This document shows positions 11,089 to 22,600 of a DNA stretch of 64,000 bases, in pieces. The notes under the pieces are model-generated. The model was given only the letters and a program-made list of their open reading frames with translations. It searched no databases and was not told the DNA's origin. Both the position numbers and the translations under genes were made by a program. Each line of letters starts with the position of its first letter. Position 1 is the first letter of the stretch. This DNA comes from Ziziphus jujuba (lineage: Eukaryota > Streptophyta > Magnoliopsida > Rosales > Rhamnaceae): contig NC_083388.1 of NCBI RefSeq assembly GCF_031755915.1, positions 19,494,001-19,558,000 on the forward strand, written 5' to 3'.

Positions 11089-12136
11089 TTCTGTGAAATT
11101 ACAAAAACCAGAAATCAATTAGTTGTTATTCTATCTTAACAAACTAATTCCAACCAATTTCCAATAGGAAAACACAAACAATATGATTTTCTAGGGTTTC
11201 TGTATACACCCACAAAATTTATTGTTCACGTGTACTGTTCAAAGGCACTGTTTATGTACTGTTCACTGACACGTGGCATCACCAGAGGCCGACACCTGGC
11301 ACTGTTATACACCAACACGTGGCACACTGGAAGATTGACACGTGGCACATGTGATAGGTCGCAACGTGTCAACTCCATGATCCGACACATGTCCTATGTG
11401 ACACGTGGTGTCTCCATGGTTCGCCACGTAGCCTTGCCACTGTGCACTGTGTCATTGTTCATATGCCACGTGCGCTCTCTCATGGAGACACATGGCGTGC
11501 CCATACCAATTGGGCCACTGTTCATGTGGGCTGATTCTTATCTGGGCTTGGGCCTTGGGTTAAACAGTAGCATGTTCTAACCTGGGTTGGGCCTTTGAAC
11601 TGGCCAGATCCAATAGTACCCAATTTTAGACCCATTAACCTAAAATCCGGCCCGTCTACCCATTTTTAACCCTTCTTCAACCACCAACCGGGTCAAATTC
11701 GACCCATTTTACTGGTAAACAGGTTTTCTGACCCGGTTAATATTTTTTCACCTTGTTTTCACTAATCCGGCACCAAAAATCATCAAAAATCTTAAAATTC
11801 ATGGGTAATTTAGTTTTGGAAAAAAATTTTTAATTTTAAACAATGATAAGGAATTGCCCAAGAATTTTCAAACCCATAAGAAACAACTTTCTCACATACC
11901 CAACACAACAAATAGATCAAATCATGGACATGTATATTTTACAAGAAATATTTATAAACATTTGAATAAGTAAAAACAAAAAATACCACATGTCCATCAC
12001 ACAACCCACTCGAGTTTGAAAGGCTTTTTTTTTTTTTAAAAACAAAAAAATTTACACCCGAAAGTCACTAATCAACAACAAGATTGAACAATCCACATAT
12101 ATAAACATATATTCATGCGGAAAATTGTTTTAAGAT
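11089..12136 (-). other. Copia 5' leader with repeated G-box motifs
   Basis: About 1 kb between the 5' LTR and the gag start, without a long reading frame. The part from 11220 to 11560 is GC-richer and has six exact CACGTG palindromes (11227, 11270, 11316, 11339, 11402, 11467), four of them as ACACGTGG, plus many CACTGTT/TACTGTTCA phrases. The sequence directly inside the LTR reads ATCTTAAAACAATTTTCCGC on the element's sense strand. It does not look like the usual initiator-Met tRNA primer site. Confidence 0.8.
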
Positions 12137-12705
12137 TGTCGCAAAATAATATGAATATAATATGAATATATGTATATACATGTGGATCTGCAGATGTGAA
12201 CAAAATACAAGGAAAATAAATAAATCAAATATTAGATTTGAAACCTGTGAGCCTTTCGATCTGCTTTTGATGAATTTGTCCGAAACCTATGTGGTACCAC
12301 AGTTTCCTTAAGACAATTTCCGTCCCACCGGCGCAGATGTTCCCCGACGGTTGTCTTCCAGGATACAACGGAGTCTAAGCTTTTGGACGTAGCACCTCTA
12401 AAGCTTCCCTTTGAACTCTCGGTATACCTTTGCTTTACCACATTCCTCTGTTTCTCAAAAAATTCCAAAAAAAAAAACAATTGATTTTTTTTTCTCTCTA
12501 TTTTCAAAACTCATGTAGGAAAAAGATCTTTTTCTACAAAATCCTCCCAAATCTTTTTATTTTCTTCTCCTTTTTTTTTTTTCCTTATTCCAAAAATGGT
12601 TTTCTTATTCCAAAACTGTAAAACCAATTATGACAAGCCCATTAATGGCCCTATCAAATCATTCACATTAATATTTAATTAAAAAAATTTAATTAAAACG
12701 TTACA
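12137..12705 (-). repeat. 5' LTR of the copia element
   Basis: 569 bp, TG...CA ends, matching 5965-6540. On the minus strand it would hold the promoter of the element. It faces away from the sequence at 12711 and beyond. Confidence 0.96.
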
Positions 12706-12710
12706 CTAAT
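12706..12710. repeat. Target site duplication CTAAT, right copy
   Basis: Directly abuts the CA end of the right LTR and matches 5960-5964. Confidence 0.95.
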
Positions 12711-13074
12711 TATTGATCGGGTTTACATTAGTAGCATGCATGAAAGTCAGTTGTTTTTCTACCACAAGTTGTTGTTTTATATAATGTTATGCGTTTTCGT
12801 TTAACATTGTGGACAATGAGATCAGATACAAAGTAAGAAAGGTATACCTGAAAAATGAAAATTGGACAGCAAAATGCCATGTGTCCATATATATGTATAT
12901 ATTAATATAAATTATATATGACGGAAGTTGAACAAGGACAAGGAGATATGGACAACTTTCATGTGACAGAAGAGGGTAAGTAATTAGGTAGAGGATTTTT
13001 CTTGTCATCTCAGTGCAGTCATATCTTCTTAGTTCTCAGGAGGTTTTCTCTGTTTTCTTTTGTAGCTTATTAGT

Positions 13075-13160
13075 GTATATAATAAGGCACACCTTATTAC
13101 CAATAAAAAAAATAATGTATATAATAAGGCACACCTTATTACCAATAAAAAAAATAAGGC
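13075..13160. repeat. Tandem duplication, ~42 bp unit, with hairpin AATAAGG..CCTTATT
   Basis: Two adjacent copies of a unit containing TATAATAAGGCACACCTTAT and ACCAATAAAAAAAATAA, followed by two partial AATAAGGCACA pieces. Each unit carries a short inverted repeat. Confidence 0.9.
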
Positions 13161-13208
13161 ACAATAAGGCACACTTCATGCTGACAATATTCATTGCCAT
13201 ATAAACTA

Positions 13209-13325
13209 AGATTCTATGACTATTTCTCATACCTGATTGCTTAAAGTTCAATCATTATTTTATTTGAATTCTATGACTATTTCTCATACTTGATTGCTTA
13301 AAGTTCCATTATTATTTTATTTGAA
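13209..13325. repeat. Tandem duplication, ~59 bp unit
   Basis: Two copies of a unit starting ATTCTATGACTATTTCTCAT and ending TTATTTTATTTGA. A third, diverged copy with the same left flank (TTCATTGCCATA..ACTAAG) lies at about 16725-16785, so the sequence is dispersed as well as tandem. Confidence 0.88.
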
Positions 13326-13790
13326 TAAAAGTAGCAGATGTGCAGCAGAAGCACAGACGGATAGAAATGCAAAAACAAGTAAAAACCATCAACTATTGAA
13401 TAGGAATAGTCGTAAACGATTAAATGGGTACTTCATCAGATCAGCATATAATCTTGAGCTTGAAGCCTTACATGCAAAAACCAATATCCCTCTAGTGGTC
13501 TCCTAATAATCCACATCCAATATTTTAGTAGAAATGCTATTGCTAAAAGAAATTTCTTCTTGAGGACTGTTACTTACCTTGCCTCTAAAGGCCTACTTGG
13601 ACCTTCTAATCTGAAGCAAAAGTCCCTATAAAAAAGGAATCTAATTTGGGTCTCAATATTCAAAATAGTGACAAGCAATGATGCAATTAGCTGCTTGAGT
13701 CCATGACAATTTAAAATACTCTTATATGTCACCACAAACAGAGGCATTTATAGCCAAATTGGTGAATTGGGTTTCTTTGGCACTAATGGT

Positions 13791-13821
<31 letters not shown>

Positions 13822-13999
13822 AGCTTACAAGGCATTATTAGCCAAAATGATCTTCCGAGGTGTTGTAGACAGCACGCTTCCTGAACTTGCATATTGTTAG
13901 GTGTTTCAGGAACAGCAAATCAGCAATTTTTGGTCCAATTCTTTTGCAACAAAACCGCTTCATGAATTACGTTCAGATGATGGAAGGTGTTCCCATTTT

Positions 14000-14011
14000 T
14001 TGTTGTTGCGG

Positions 14012-14042
<31 letters not shown>
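14000..14042. repeat. (TTG)n microsatellite
   Basis: About 13 TTG triplets with one interruption (GCG). Confidence 0.95.
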
Positions 14043-14786
14043 CTGTCGCAGATTGAAAATTTGAATTTCTTTCAGTTTTGTGATTATCACGTGTATACAA
14101 AGTTTAGAGAAACGGGGGAAAAAAAATGGAAAGAAAAAGCAGGTGATGACACTTGGAACCTTTTCATTGAAATCAACCATAAAGGCAGCTGCCGGCCAGC
14201 ATAGCCTGAATTTAGATGTGACACTCAGATAAAGTGATTAAAATAACAGCTACTTACTCAATTGGTCTATGAATTCCTCAACCTGCTCAGTTCTAATTAA
14301 TTACATGCCGGCTTACATAAATGATTGTGCCTTGCTTTGTTTAATAATGGACTTTGGTTGTTAAGGTGGAATTAAAAGTAACAAGGTTAACTATATATAT
14401 TAGTCAAGGAAGTGAAAATGAATCTACATAATTAATTCCATTGCCACATGCACATATGAAACACCTGAGACATGTAGTTGCAACATAGATATACCATGGA
14501 TGACTTGCTTCTCTTCTCTATTTCAAATTGTGGTCTTCAGGGACAACTAAAATTAACAGCTAAAACCTAACATATAGATATATTTTTTTATTACTTTAAT
14601 TAACTGTCACGGCATTTGCTGAAAATGAGTGACATAGAATAAAATTTAATATATATATATATATATGTATATTATATAAAATTTGTGTCAAACTTAATTA
14701 AAAGATGTCTAATAATATTTAGCTACATTTTTCCTGCTACTTAATTATGTGGGGCATGCATATACATATATATATATATATATATC

Positions 14787-14955
14787 GAGAAAAATTATAC
14801 AATGCGTACTAGTCCGCATACGATCTACATTTAAGCCGATGTTTTTTTTAGAAAAAAATATTGATTTTGTTGTATATATTTTTTGTAAAAGTTGATTTTT
14901 TTTTTTTTAAGACATCGGTTTAATATGATCCGCATTATAGAACTATTTTATATAT
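14787..14955. mobile_element. Possible small MITE-like hairpin
   Basis: The ends form an imperfect inverted repeat: AAAATTATACAATGCG on the left against AAAATAGTTCTATAATGCG read from the right, and a second arm AAGCCGATGT against AAACCGATGT. The ~165 bp unit sits inside a TA microsatellite, which hides any target duplication. There is no coding capacity. Confidence 0.5.
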
Positions 14956-17289
14956 ATATATATATATACATGGACATTTTGGAAGAAAATTGAAGGGAAA
15001 AGTCTGATAAGAATGAGGAATAGTTATTCATTTACCTTTTTTCTAAACTAAAATTGTTTCATTTCTGCTGCTGATCCTACAGTTTGGAAGTTACAGGGCC
15101 TTTTACGGTGAAACACTATTTCTGGACAGCCATGGTCACTGAAGAAAATTAAAGGGAATTAAGAATTCGATAAGAATGAGGAAGTTATTTTTTCAATTAT
15201 TTTGTGAGGTGACGATAGCCTGACATTTCAATTAAAGTTGTACGTAAATGTGATTTTAGACTTACTGTGCTTTTCAGGAATGCCATTTCTTGTGAGCTAT
15301 ACATTTAAAGTTTATTTTTTATCATCTGCAGTTGAATTATTCTGCTGATCCTGAAAACCAGATCAGGTAAGAAGGATTATCCATAGAGGAAGAAACATTG
15401 CATAATCCATGCACGAAGAATGGGAAGCTTTGACAAACATATACGTGTTAAATATTGTAAGGAAATATATACATATATATATATATATATAATTTAAAGG
15501 AAAAATATATAGATCGATGTATTTATTTTTCACTTATTATATATAATAATTCAAAATATAAAATGAAGAATAATTTATTAATAAAAGGACAAAAAGATCT
15601 AAAAAAACAATATCATTATCAAGAAAAAAAATATGACATAGAGAAAATAAAAAATATTTAAAATTCTGGACAATTTTGTTCTATTTTAACTAATGGTAAT
15701 ATTTTTACAAAAAAAAAATTGTTAATTTTTAGACTAATTATTTGATGAATATATTTAACTAGCAACTTCTATAAAGTATGTAAAACCACAAAAACAAAAA
15801 AGAAAAAAAAAAAAAAGAAAAAAAAAGCGCATATTAAACAGGAGCACTAATGCTAAAACTTAAAGAATAAAATAGAGTTATCTTGGTTCATCACCTTATT
15901 ATTAAAAATGTATATAAAATTGCTAATTGAGTGTATTATATCTTTAAGATATAAACTAGATTACTTCCATTTTTAGCAAAAACGGATATTTTGATTGGAA
16001 GCCTTAAAAGTAACAATTGATTGTAGGAAAATTTATTTGGTATGTTATTAACTGGGGGAGGGCAAATTTCTATTTTCATTAACTTTAAATAGGTTATAAA
16101 AAGATTTAAAGGAAAATTAAAAGAAAATTGGATGGGTGTGAGGGACCGTGGCCCTTTGAAATATGAGAGTATCTTCGTTAATGATGAATATAGATTGCTA
16201 TTGCTATTTATGTGATATAAAAATTAATATTATTTAAATATAGATGGTACAAGCACATCTTCAATAATTATGTTCATTGATAGATTTTATTTCACCACAT
16301 CAAAAAAATAGATATTCATTAAAAATTAAAAACTTTTTCAATGAATTTGTCTAAATATCCTTTCAAGTTTATATGACAAGAAAAAATAAAAAATACTGTT
16401 AATGATTTTTTACTTTTGAAGACTTTATTAGATATTGTGAAATTTTTTCAAAAGTAAAATTTTTTTTAAAAAATTATTTTTTTTTGAAACAATTTTAATA
16501 AAATATATGTAATTAATTAATAACCATAAATAATTTTAAAATTGACTTGTACATTTATGCCTAATGGATTTGAAGTTTAAATTAATACTCATATATTTTG
16601 TACTGTGGTAAATTCACTTCTATTCAAACCTTGGTTTGAGTAAAAATTCTTTTTCCTTCTCTATTTGTAATAAATAACCCCAAAAAAAAAAAAAAAAGAA
16701 GAAGTACACTTCCTCCTGATAAATTTCATTGCCATAACTAAGATTCTATGGCTATTCCTCATACTTGATTGCTTAAATGCAATTTCATTGCATATACATC
16801 AAGATATCATTTATATTTAATTTAATTTTAAAAGATAGGAAGTTAAACAAACCCAACAAATTCAATATTTGAGATTTTAGTATATAATTATTTATTATTT
16901 ATTATTTATTTTTTGTTTTTTGTTTTTGGGGTTTAAAACAAGGACTTCTCGGATTTAAAATAGGGTGCACACTAAAAAGAAAGAAAAAGAAAGGCACCAA
17001 AGCAGTCTATCATATCATAGTAGTATAATCTGGTTTGAAATTTTAATCTTTGTGAAAAATTTAATTATATGCATTTACTCAAATATATATATATATATAT
17101 ATATTCCTTCAAAACTGTTTTGAATTTTATCTAAATAAAATCAAACTGGTTATTTTCCAAAACTTCCAAAATCAATGGAAAAAACCTGACGAAACGGGCT
17201 TTAGAACACGGTTTCGGAATGGAAGGAAGGCACGTAAACGGAACTCTAACCCGACCCGAAAAACATATGCACAAACCAAAACTGTCTTC

Positions 17290-17530
17290 ATTCGGAGCTC
17301 CGTGAACTACACTCTCTTTTGTCTCTCGGTTTCAGAGAGAGGGAGAAGAAAATGATGGAGCAGAGAGAGAGAGAGAGAGAGATAGAGAGAGCTCGTGGAT
17401 GGCTTCAATGTGTCTATTCGCTGGTGGGGGCCGAAAGAGTACACAGTGTCACAGTTATGATCACAGAGCTCTGGTCAAACGCCGTATGCTCAACTCTACC
17501 GATATTCACTACCCTCGCGCCACTCCGGAG
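17290..17530 (+). other. Candidate first exon of an unrecognised transcript
   Basis: A locally GC-rich stretch with a CT-rich leader, a GA microsatellite (17361-17390) and an ATG at 17399. That frame runs 44 codons (MASMCLFAGGG ... YPRATPE) and ends in phase 0 at a plausible donor, GAG then GTACAC at 17531. A second frame from 17319 is also open through it, so the coding frame is uncertain. Possible downstream exons on the same strand are 19692-19854 (after CACCAG, before GTACC) and one ending at 20183 (CTTCAAG then GTAAGT). None matches a family I know. It may be a non-coding RNA. Confidence 0.3.
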
Positions 17531-20500
17531 GTACACTCAATTTCGAATTTTAGTCGAGGAAGGGAAATTTGGCTGTTTGTTTTGTGGGTTCGCCTTGACT
17601 GTGAAAAATATATATATATATATATATATATTAACGTGTAAAAAGGTTTGCAGAGCAAGCAAATGGGTTGGATTGCATTTGGTACCGTATAATATGAAGT
17701 TAATTTTATTTTATTATTATTTTTTTTCTCTTGTTGGCTTTTTAACTTTTATGATGGTCTCTTCTTTTGCTTCTTTGTGGTTTCCAATTTTGTTACAAAT
17801 TATTTAACTGACTTCTATGATAATGGTTGGTAGTCTAGGTTTTTTGTTTTTTTGTTTTTTTTTTTCAAATTCCTCTATAAAATTAACATGGTTTTGGCTA
17901 GGCTTTCATATTAAATTGGTTACACTGGTCTACCTTCATAAATCTAATTTTTAAATTGAGTCCTGCCCCAAGGTAAATCAATCTGCTATATAGTTTGCCA
18001 CAAGGTAAATCCTTTGTTTTTTTGCTTTGTTCCAATCTTCCATCTTAAAATCTCTCTGCTTGGTAGGCTAGCATACTTCTAGAATGCACAAAATATTTGC
18101 ATATATGGTTAGTAAGTACTCCTTGAAGAAGCTTTTCTCAGAATAGTACTCCCCCCCCTCCCCACAAGACATTAGACTGGTCGTTGTCTCTTGTAATCCA
18201 TTATATGTAAATTTTTTTTTTCAATCCTTTATTATCATTGTTATTATTGTTGTTATTATTGTTATAATATAGCATGCATTAGGATTTTACATGTGCCCTG
18301 ATTTGGTTGCAAAGACAAGGAAGGTGGCGTAGATGTGATCGAAATTTATGATTATTCATCACCATGCTCACTATTTATTTTTATCTGACTGCTGGAACAC
18401 ACGTGCCAAGGTTTGCTTCTTTCCTGTGCATTAGTAGATTTGATAGTTCAAAATTACTGACAAAACGAGATACATGAGCTTCGTTGGAAAGGCGATATAC
18501 TTTTAAGCGTGACTGTACTAGACATTAACTTCAGTTAGTGCTGCTAGTCCAGTTAGGGAATCACCAAAAAGTGGTTCATTGGAAAAACAATATTTAGAAT
18601 TAGAAGTAAATATAAAGGCCATTTAACTGTTGATACGAGTGTGCCTTTTATAAAAAGAGTATAATTAGCTGACATGTCACTCCAGTGCTGATGATAGAAG
18701 AAGATCCGTTAGTTATTGTACAAAGCATGAGTCATACAGAGGCTAAAAATACAAACAATGAGTCATACACTCATACTATGTGTGATCTAACATTGTAAAA
18801 TCCTAGGTTAGAAATATCACTTAACAGGCAGGAAGCTGTTTAAAACATGCTTCAAGCTTACACAATCATGATTGCAGAGTCAGTTACATCTAACTTTTGC
18901 GTGTCTCATTATTTTGAGAAGTTTACTTCTTCCTATCTCACACAATTATGTGATAAAATATCGATCTTTACTTGGTCTTTTATCATTGTTACAAATGGAA
19001 TGAATATAATAAGTATTTTTAGTGGTCCTACTTCCTTTCTTCTCTTTTGAATTTATTTTTGGGAAATGCATACAATTTTACCTCATATTGAATGTCTCTA
19101 TTCTTTTCCTTTGTCATGATTAAAGCAGGTTGCAAAAAAATTCTATTAAAGATGGTAGAGTATGATTTGCCTCTTTCATTAGATGCAAGAAATGATGATT
19201 GAGAATAATGGTTTTTAATGTGGTGAAGTTCTTGGGGAGAGAAGAATACATTTATTGTCCAATGTATTTCAGCATTATTTGACAAAGCATTTGTCTGACT
19301 ATATCTCTAATCAGGTATGTATTATTCTTAAATATATGATGATAACCAGATCAGATGATCTACTGGATTATCAACATTCTTATGTATCATAAATCTCTCC
19401 TTTGGTATAATGAAAATGTCAGAAATCAGATATAGTTATCAAAAATGTACATTTTCTTATGAAGCACCCCTTTTGTCTTCTCAGCTTTTGCACTGCCTTT
19501 ATTGGTTTTACACATGTTATTGCTTTTAATTGTTCTTTAATTTTCTGTTTAAAGAGGTTTGTTTGGTAGAAATAAATACGGAGCTTTCTTGTGGAATAGA
19601 ACGGTAACTGGAAGAGTATTAACTTTTTGTGCAACCTGGCCGTTTGGAAAATTAACATCTTCTTCTTTTCTTTATTAAAATTAATGTCTCCTTCTTCACC
19701 AGGGGCTTACCAGCAACGCCTTTTTGGTGGAGTTGACAATCACTACTGGACCTTGATTTCCTGCATCTGCATCAATCCCTGCTTTACCTTTTCCCATCTG
19801 TGGGCTGCACGTTATTTTTACCGTAAACAGCCTTGGAAAAGCAGGTTTGGTGAAGGTACCTTTCTGCCTCCCCTTGCCTCCATGATCCATCTAATGGGTT
19901 CTTTCAGTATGCTTCATTTTGTATCTACTTGGATTTAAATTTGTAACTACAAGCTCCTTTCTGGTATAAAACCATGCCATCTCAATGAGTAAATTGATTT
20001 TATGTGCTATTCAACTGGCATCAGATCATTCAACTCTATGTGCTATTTTAGGATTCTAACTAATGATATCTGTTACTGCTTAATGCTCTTATGTAGAATA
20101 TTTGTTTTTGATGATGAAATTGCATTTTGGGAGTTAGATGCGTGATGTGCTGCTGCCTATATATGTTAACCGCCAACTTCAAGGTAAGTTAGCTTTACAC
20201 ACTGGAAGCACTGAATTTCAATTTTGGAAGAAATTGTTGAATATTATGCATATCATCTGAACTTGGTAGCTCTTTTAGTGAAGCCTTGGAATAAATATAT
20301 TTTTCTTCTAAATCTGTTGGAAGTTGTGAAAAGGTTATTCTGATCACTGGTCCCCGTGGACAACCACTGGGAAAGAAAAATGGATAAAACCGAAAAAGTA
20401 CCTAAAGGTGGTTCATAAATCCACATTGTTAATCTCTTTCGGTCTTCTGCAGGATGACTAGGAGCCTTCTCTTTACATTTTATTCACCTTTGGATATCAA

Positions 20501-22096
20501 ACACACAATACAGTAGAAAAAACTTGCACAATAAACGAGGAAGGCAAACCATGAACGTGAAAACAATCTGTGATTAAAAATTTTGGTTCAAATGTTGAAG
20601 TTACAAGTTCTATAAGAAGCCAGAGAAAGTAGTTTTCCTCATAGAAAAGAACCTATTGTGGGATATAGATTTTCCCTTTGATGGAATCATCTACTATAAA
20701 TCTTTTTATTTTATTTTGTTATCTTTCCTTTGTTGTTTGGTGTGTAGGAAATAATTTGTCAAACTGAAAACAAATCTTGGTTGAAGGGGTTTTCCCTTCC
20801 TTTCTGATTTCCAACAGTAATTTTCATTAAAAAAATCCTGCAGATTTTGAATACTTTCTTCTTATTAATGTTGCTGCTGATGCTAAACCCTCCCTATGGT
20901 CCATCCAACCAAACCAACAAAGTCCTTCCTTCCTTTCTGATGCCCAGCAGCTCTAGAAATAGGAAACTGAACTAAATCTATGAAGTATAAGTGCCAATTA
21001 GCACCTTTACTGCAATTGAAATGCAAAGTTTATGCACGTTGGTTAATGAATGTTGATTTTAACGTTTGTTATGAATGTTGATTTCTTTCTTGATCCTTTG
21101 AATTTCTTTTGATAGATTATAAAAAATTCTTGTATTATTACCTTGTTCCCCCTAAAGGAATGGGGCAGGGTTTAGAGAGGGGCAAATTAAACTATCTGAA
21201 TTTAGAAAAATTTGGACATTTAGGACCTGTGAAAAGTAATCATTGTGGACTACCGGGTACGCTTCCTTTCCTTGGATTTTGAATACATGTTTATTTCTGT
21301 AGGAAAACTATATTTTTATGTTATTACAAAATTTTTCTAGTTTGAAAGTTTAACATTTTAAAGTTTAACTTTAAACAAAAATTTTGAAGTTTTGGGATTC
21401 TTTAAAAATTATATATACATAAATGAGAAAAAAAAAAAACTTAAAAAAATAATAATAAAATGTATGTATACCAAAAAACAAAAAAAAAGAAAAAAGAAAT
21501 AGGCGTGCCTAATTTTAAAAATTATTTGAGATGATTTTCAATTTGTCTTGGTAATTTTATTTGCTTTTTGAAAATTAGCTAAAACTGATCTTCCACCTTA
21601 AAAAAGAAAAGGAAAAAAAAAAAAAAGACGTGCCTAATTTAAAAAATTATTTGAGATGATTTTCAATTTGTCTTTATAATTTTATTTTCTTTTTGAAAAT
21701 TAGCTAAATATGATCATTCACCTAAAAAAATAAAAATAAAAAAGAAAATAATGAACAAAATTGAACAAAATCATTCACAACCCAATCTCAGGGAAAGATT
21801 CTGAGGCTAGGCTGACGCTTCCATTCCATCAAACGAGCTTAAAAGCTCATAAAAGAAACAACAAAGGCAGCCAAAACTTCTGCCTTCAGCCCAAAGCAAC
21901 AAGACCATATACATACAACTTACCAAAACAACATCCACTGTAGCACTCAGGGCAGAAATCCTGACTCCATAGCTACGTCAACAACACATGGACACTACTA
22001 AGCCACATGGGCCATTCTTTAAAAGGAAAATAGCAAATAAAGACCAAATTCAAAAGAGCCCTGTCATCCCAATGGTAACAAAGTTCAAATAGGACG
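17531..22096. other. Intergenic or intronic region, no recognisable gene
   Basis: AT-rich with T and A tracts. The stretch 19692-19890 is open on both strands, with splice-like boundaries in both directions (minus-strand donor CTG then GTAAGC), so its strand cannot be assigned. The stretch 20130-20183 looks like a short exon ending at GTAAGT. 21750-22090 is less AT-rich and has no recognisable motif. Confidence 0.4.
21500..21725. repeat. Tandem duplication, ~125 bp spacing
   Basis: Two adjacent copies of a ~97 bp segment (GCGTGCCTAATTTTAAAAAT and GATGATTTTCAATTTGTCTT ... GAAAATTAGCTAAA), separated by an A-rich spacer. Confidence 0.92.
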
Positions 22097-22131
22097 ATGT
22101 CGTATGGGAAACTTCAGTTGCCTTCTTCAAG

Positions 22132-22180
22132 TCCCTTCAACAATGCTCCAATTCATCTCAACCGCCTCCTCTGTAGTCTG
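22132..22180. repeat. Short copy of the RLP gene 3' end
   Basis: CCTTCAACAATGCTCCAATT and the following CATCTCAACCGCCTCC resemble the end of the RLP gene and its 3' flank (22582-22630). A relic of the local RLP duplications or a local copy. Confidence 0.7.
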
Positions 22181-22564
22181 AAAAATGTGGTAAATGTGTT
22201 TATGAATTTGTGGTTGAGAGGTTTTAAGGTGTTCTTTTGTGCACAATACTATTTGTCATTTGTCATTTTTTCTATGGTCTCACATTTTGTATGGAGGACG
22301 AGATTGGAAAAGATAAGAGACATAAACAAGGATTTACGAATGGAGAGGACTGATACTGATATATAAACTTGGGCTTATATCATTTTAGGACTACATAAAC
22401 TTTTTGCATATTGTTTATTCTAATATATAAGTTCTGCGTTTTCTATTTAATTTTGCCAATGCAAAACATCAAAATGTGCATAGAAGAAAACGTTAAAATC
22501 ATAATTATGAAGTGCAAATCACTTATTACATGCTTTTGCTACAGACATGAAAATTATTCTAAAT

Positions 22565-22570
22565 TTTATT
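22565..22570 (-). promoter_or_regulatory. Candidate polyadenylation signal of the RLP gene
   Basis: AATAAA on the minus strand about 30 nt after the stop codon at 22601-22603. The position is close but acceptable for a plant near-upstream element. Confidence 0.4.
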
Positions 22571-22600
22571 ATCATTACGTACCTTCAACTATGCTCCAAT

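Larger units (their letters stand above)
5965..12705 (-). mobile_element. Ty1/copia LTR retrotransposon, complete but inactivated
   Basis: 6,741 bp bounded by two LTRs (5965-6540 and 12137-12705), each starting TG and ending CA, with the 5-bp duplication CTAAT outside. The coding strand is minus: the 5' LTR is at the right, followed leftward by a ~1 kb leader, gag, protease, integrase, reverse transcriptase and RNase H. Integrase precedes reverse transcriptase, which defines copia. A polypurine tract (minus-strand GTGGGGGAT) abuts the 3' LTR at 6541-6550. The reading frame is broken by three stops and two 1-nt losses. The LTR copies differ at 20 or more positions by eye, so insertion is not recent. 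It lies 81 bp upstream of the ABCG pseudogene start codon. Confidence 0.97.
12711..17289. other. Intergenic region without a recognisable gene
   Basis: Very AT-rich, with TA microsatellites (near 13797-13820, 14650-14667, 14765-14785, 14944-14967, 15475-15490, 17083-17103), a TTG microsatellite, small tandem duplications and one hairpin element (separate entries). The first few hundred bases may be the original upstream region of the ABCG gene, now separated from it by the copia insertion. No frame showed recognisable motifs. Confidence 0.6.

Noticed and set aside
13887..14204. 105-codon plus-strand frame with a poly-Cys stretch
   Set aside because: The open frame is driven by the TTG microsatellite; there is no homology or start context.
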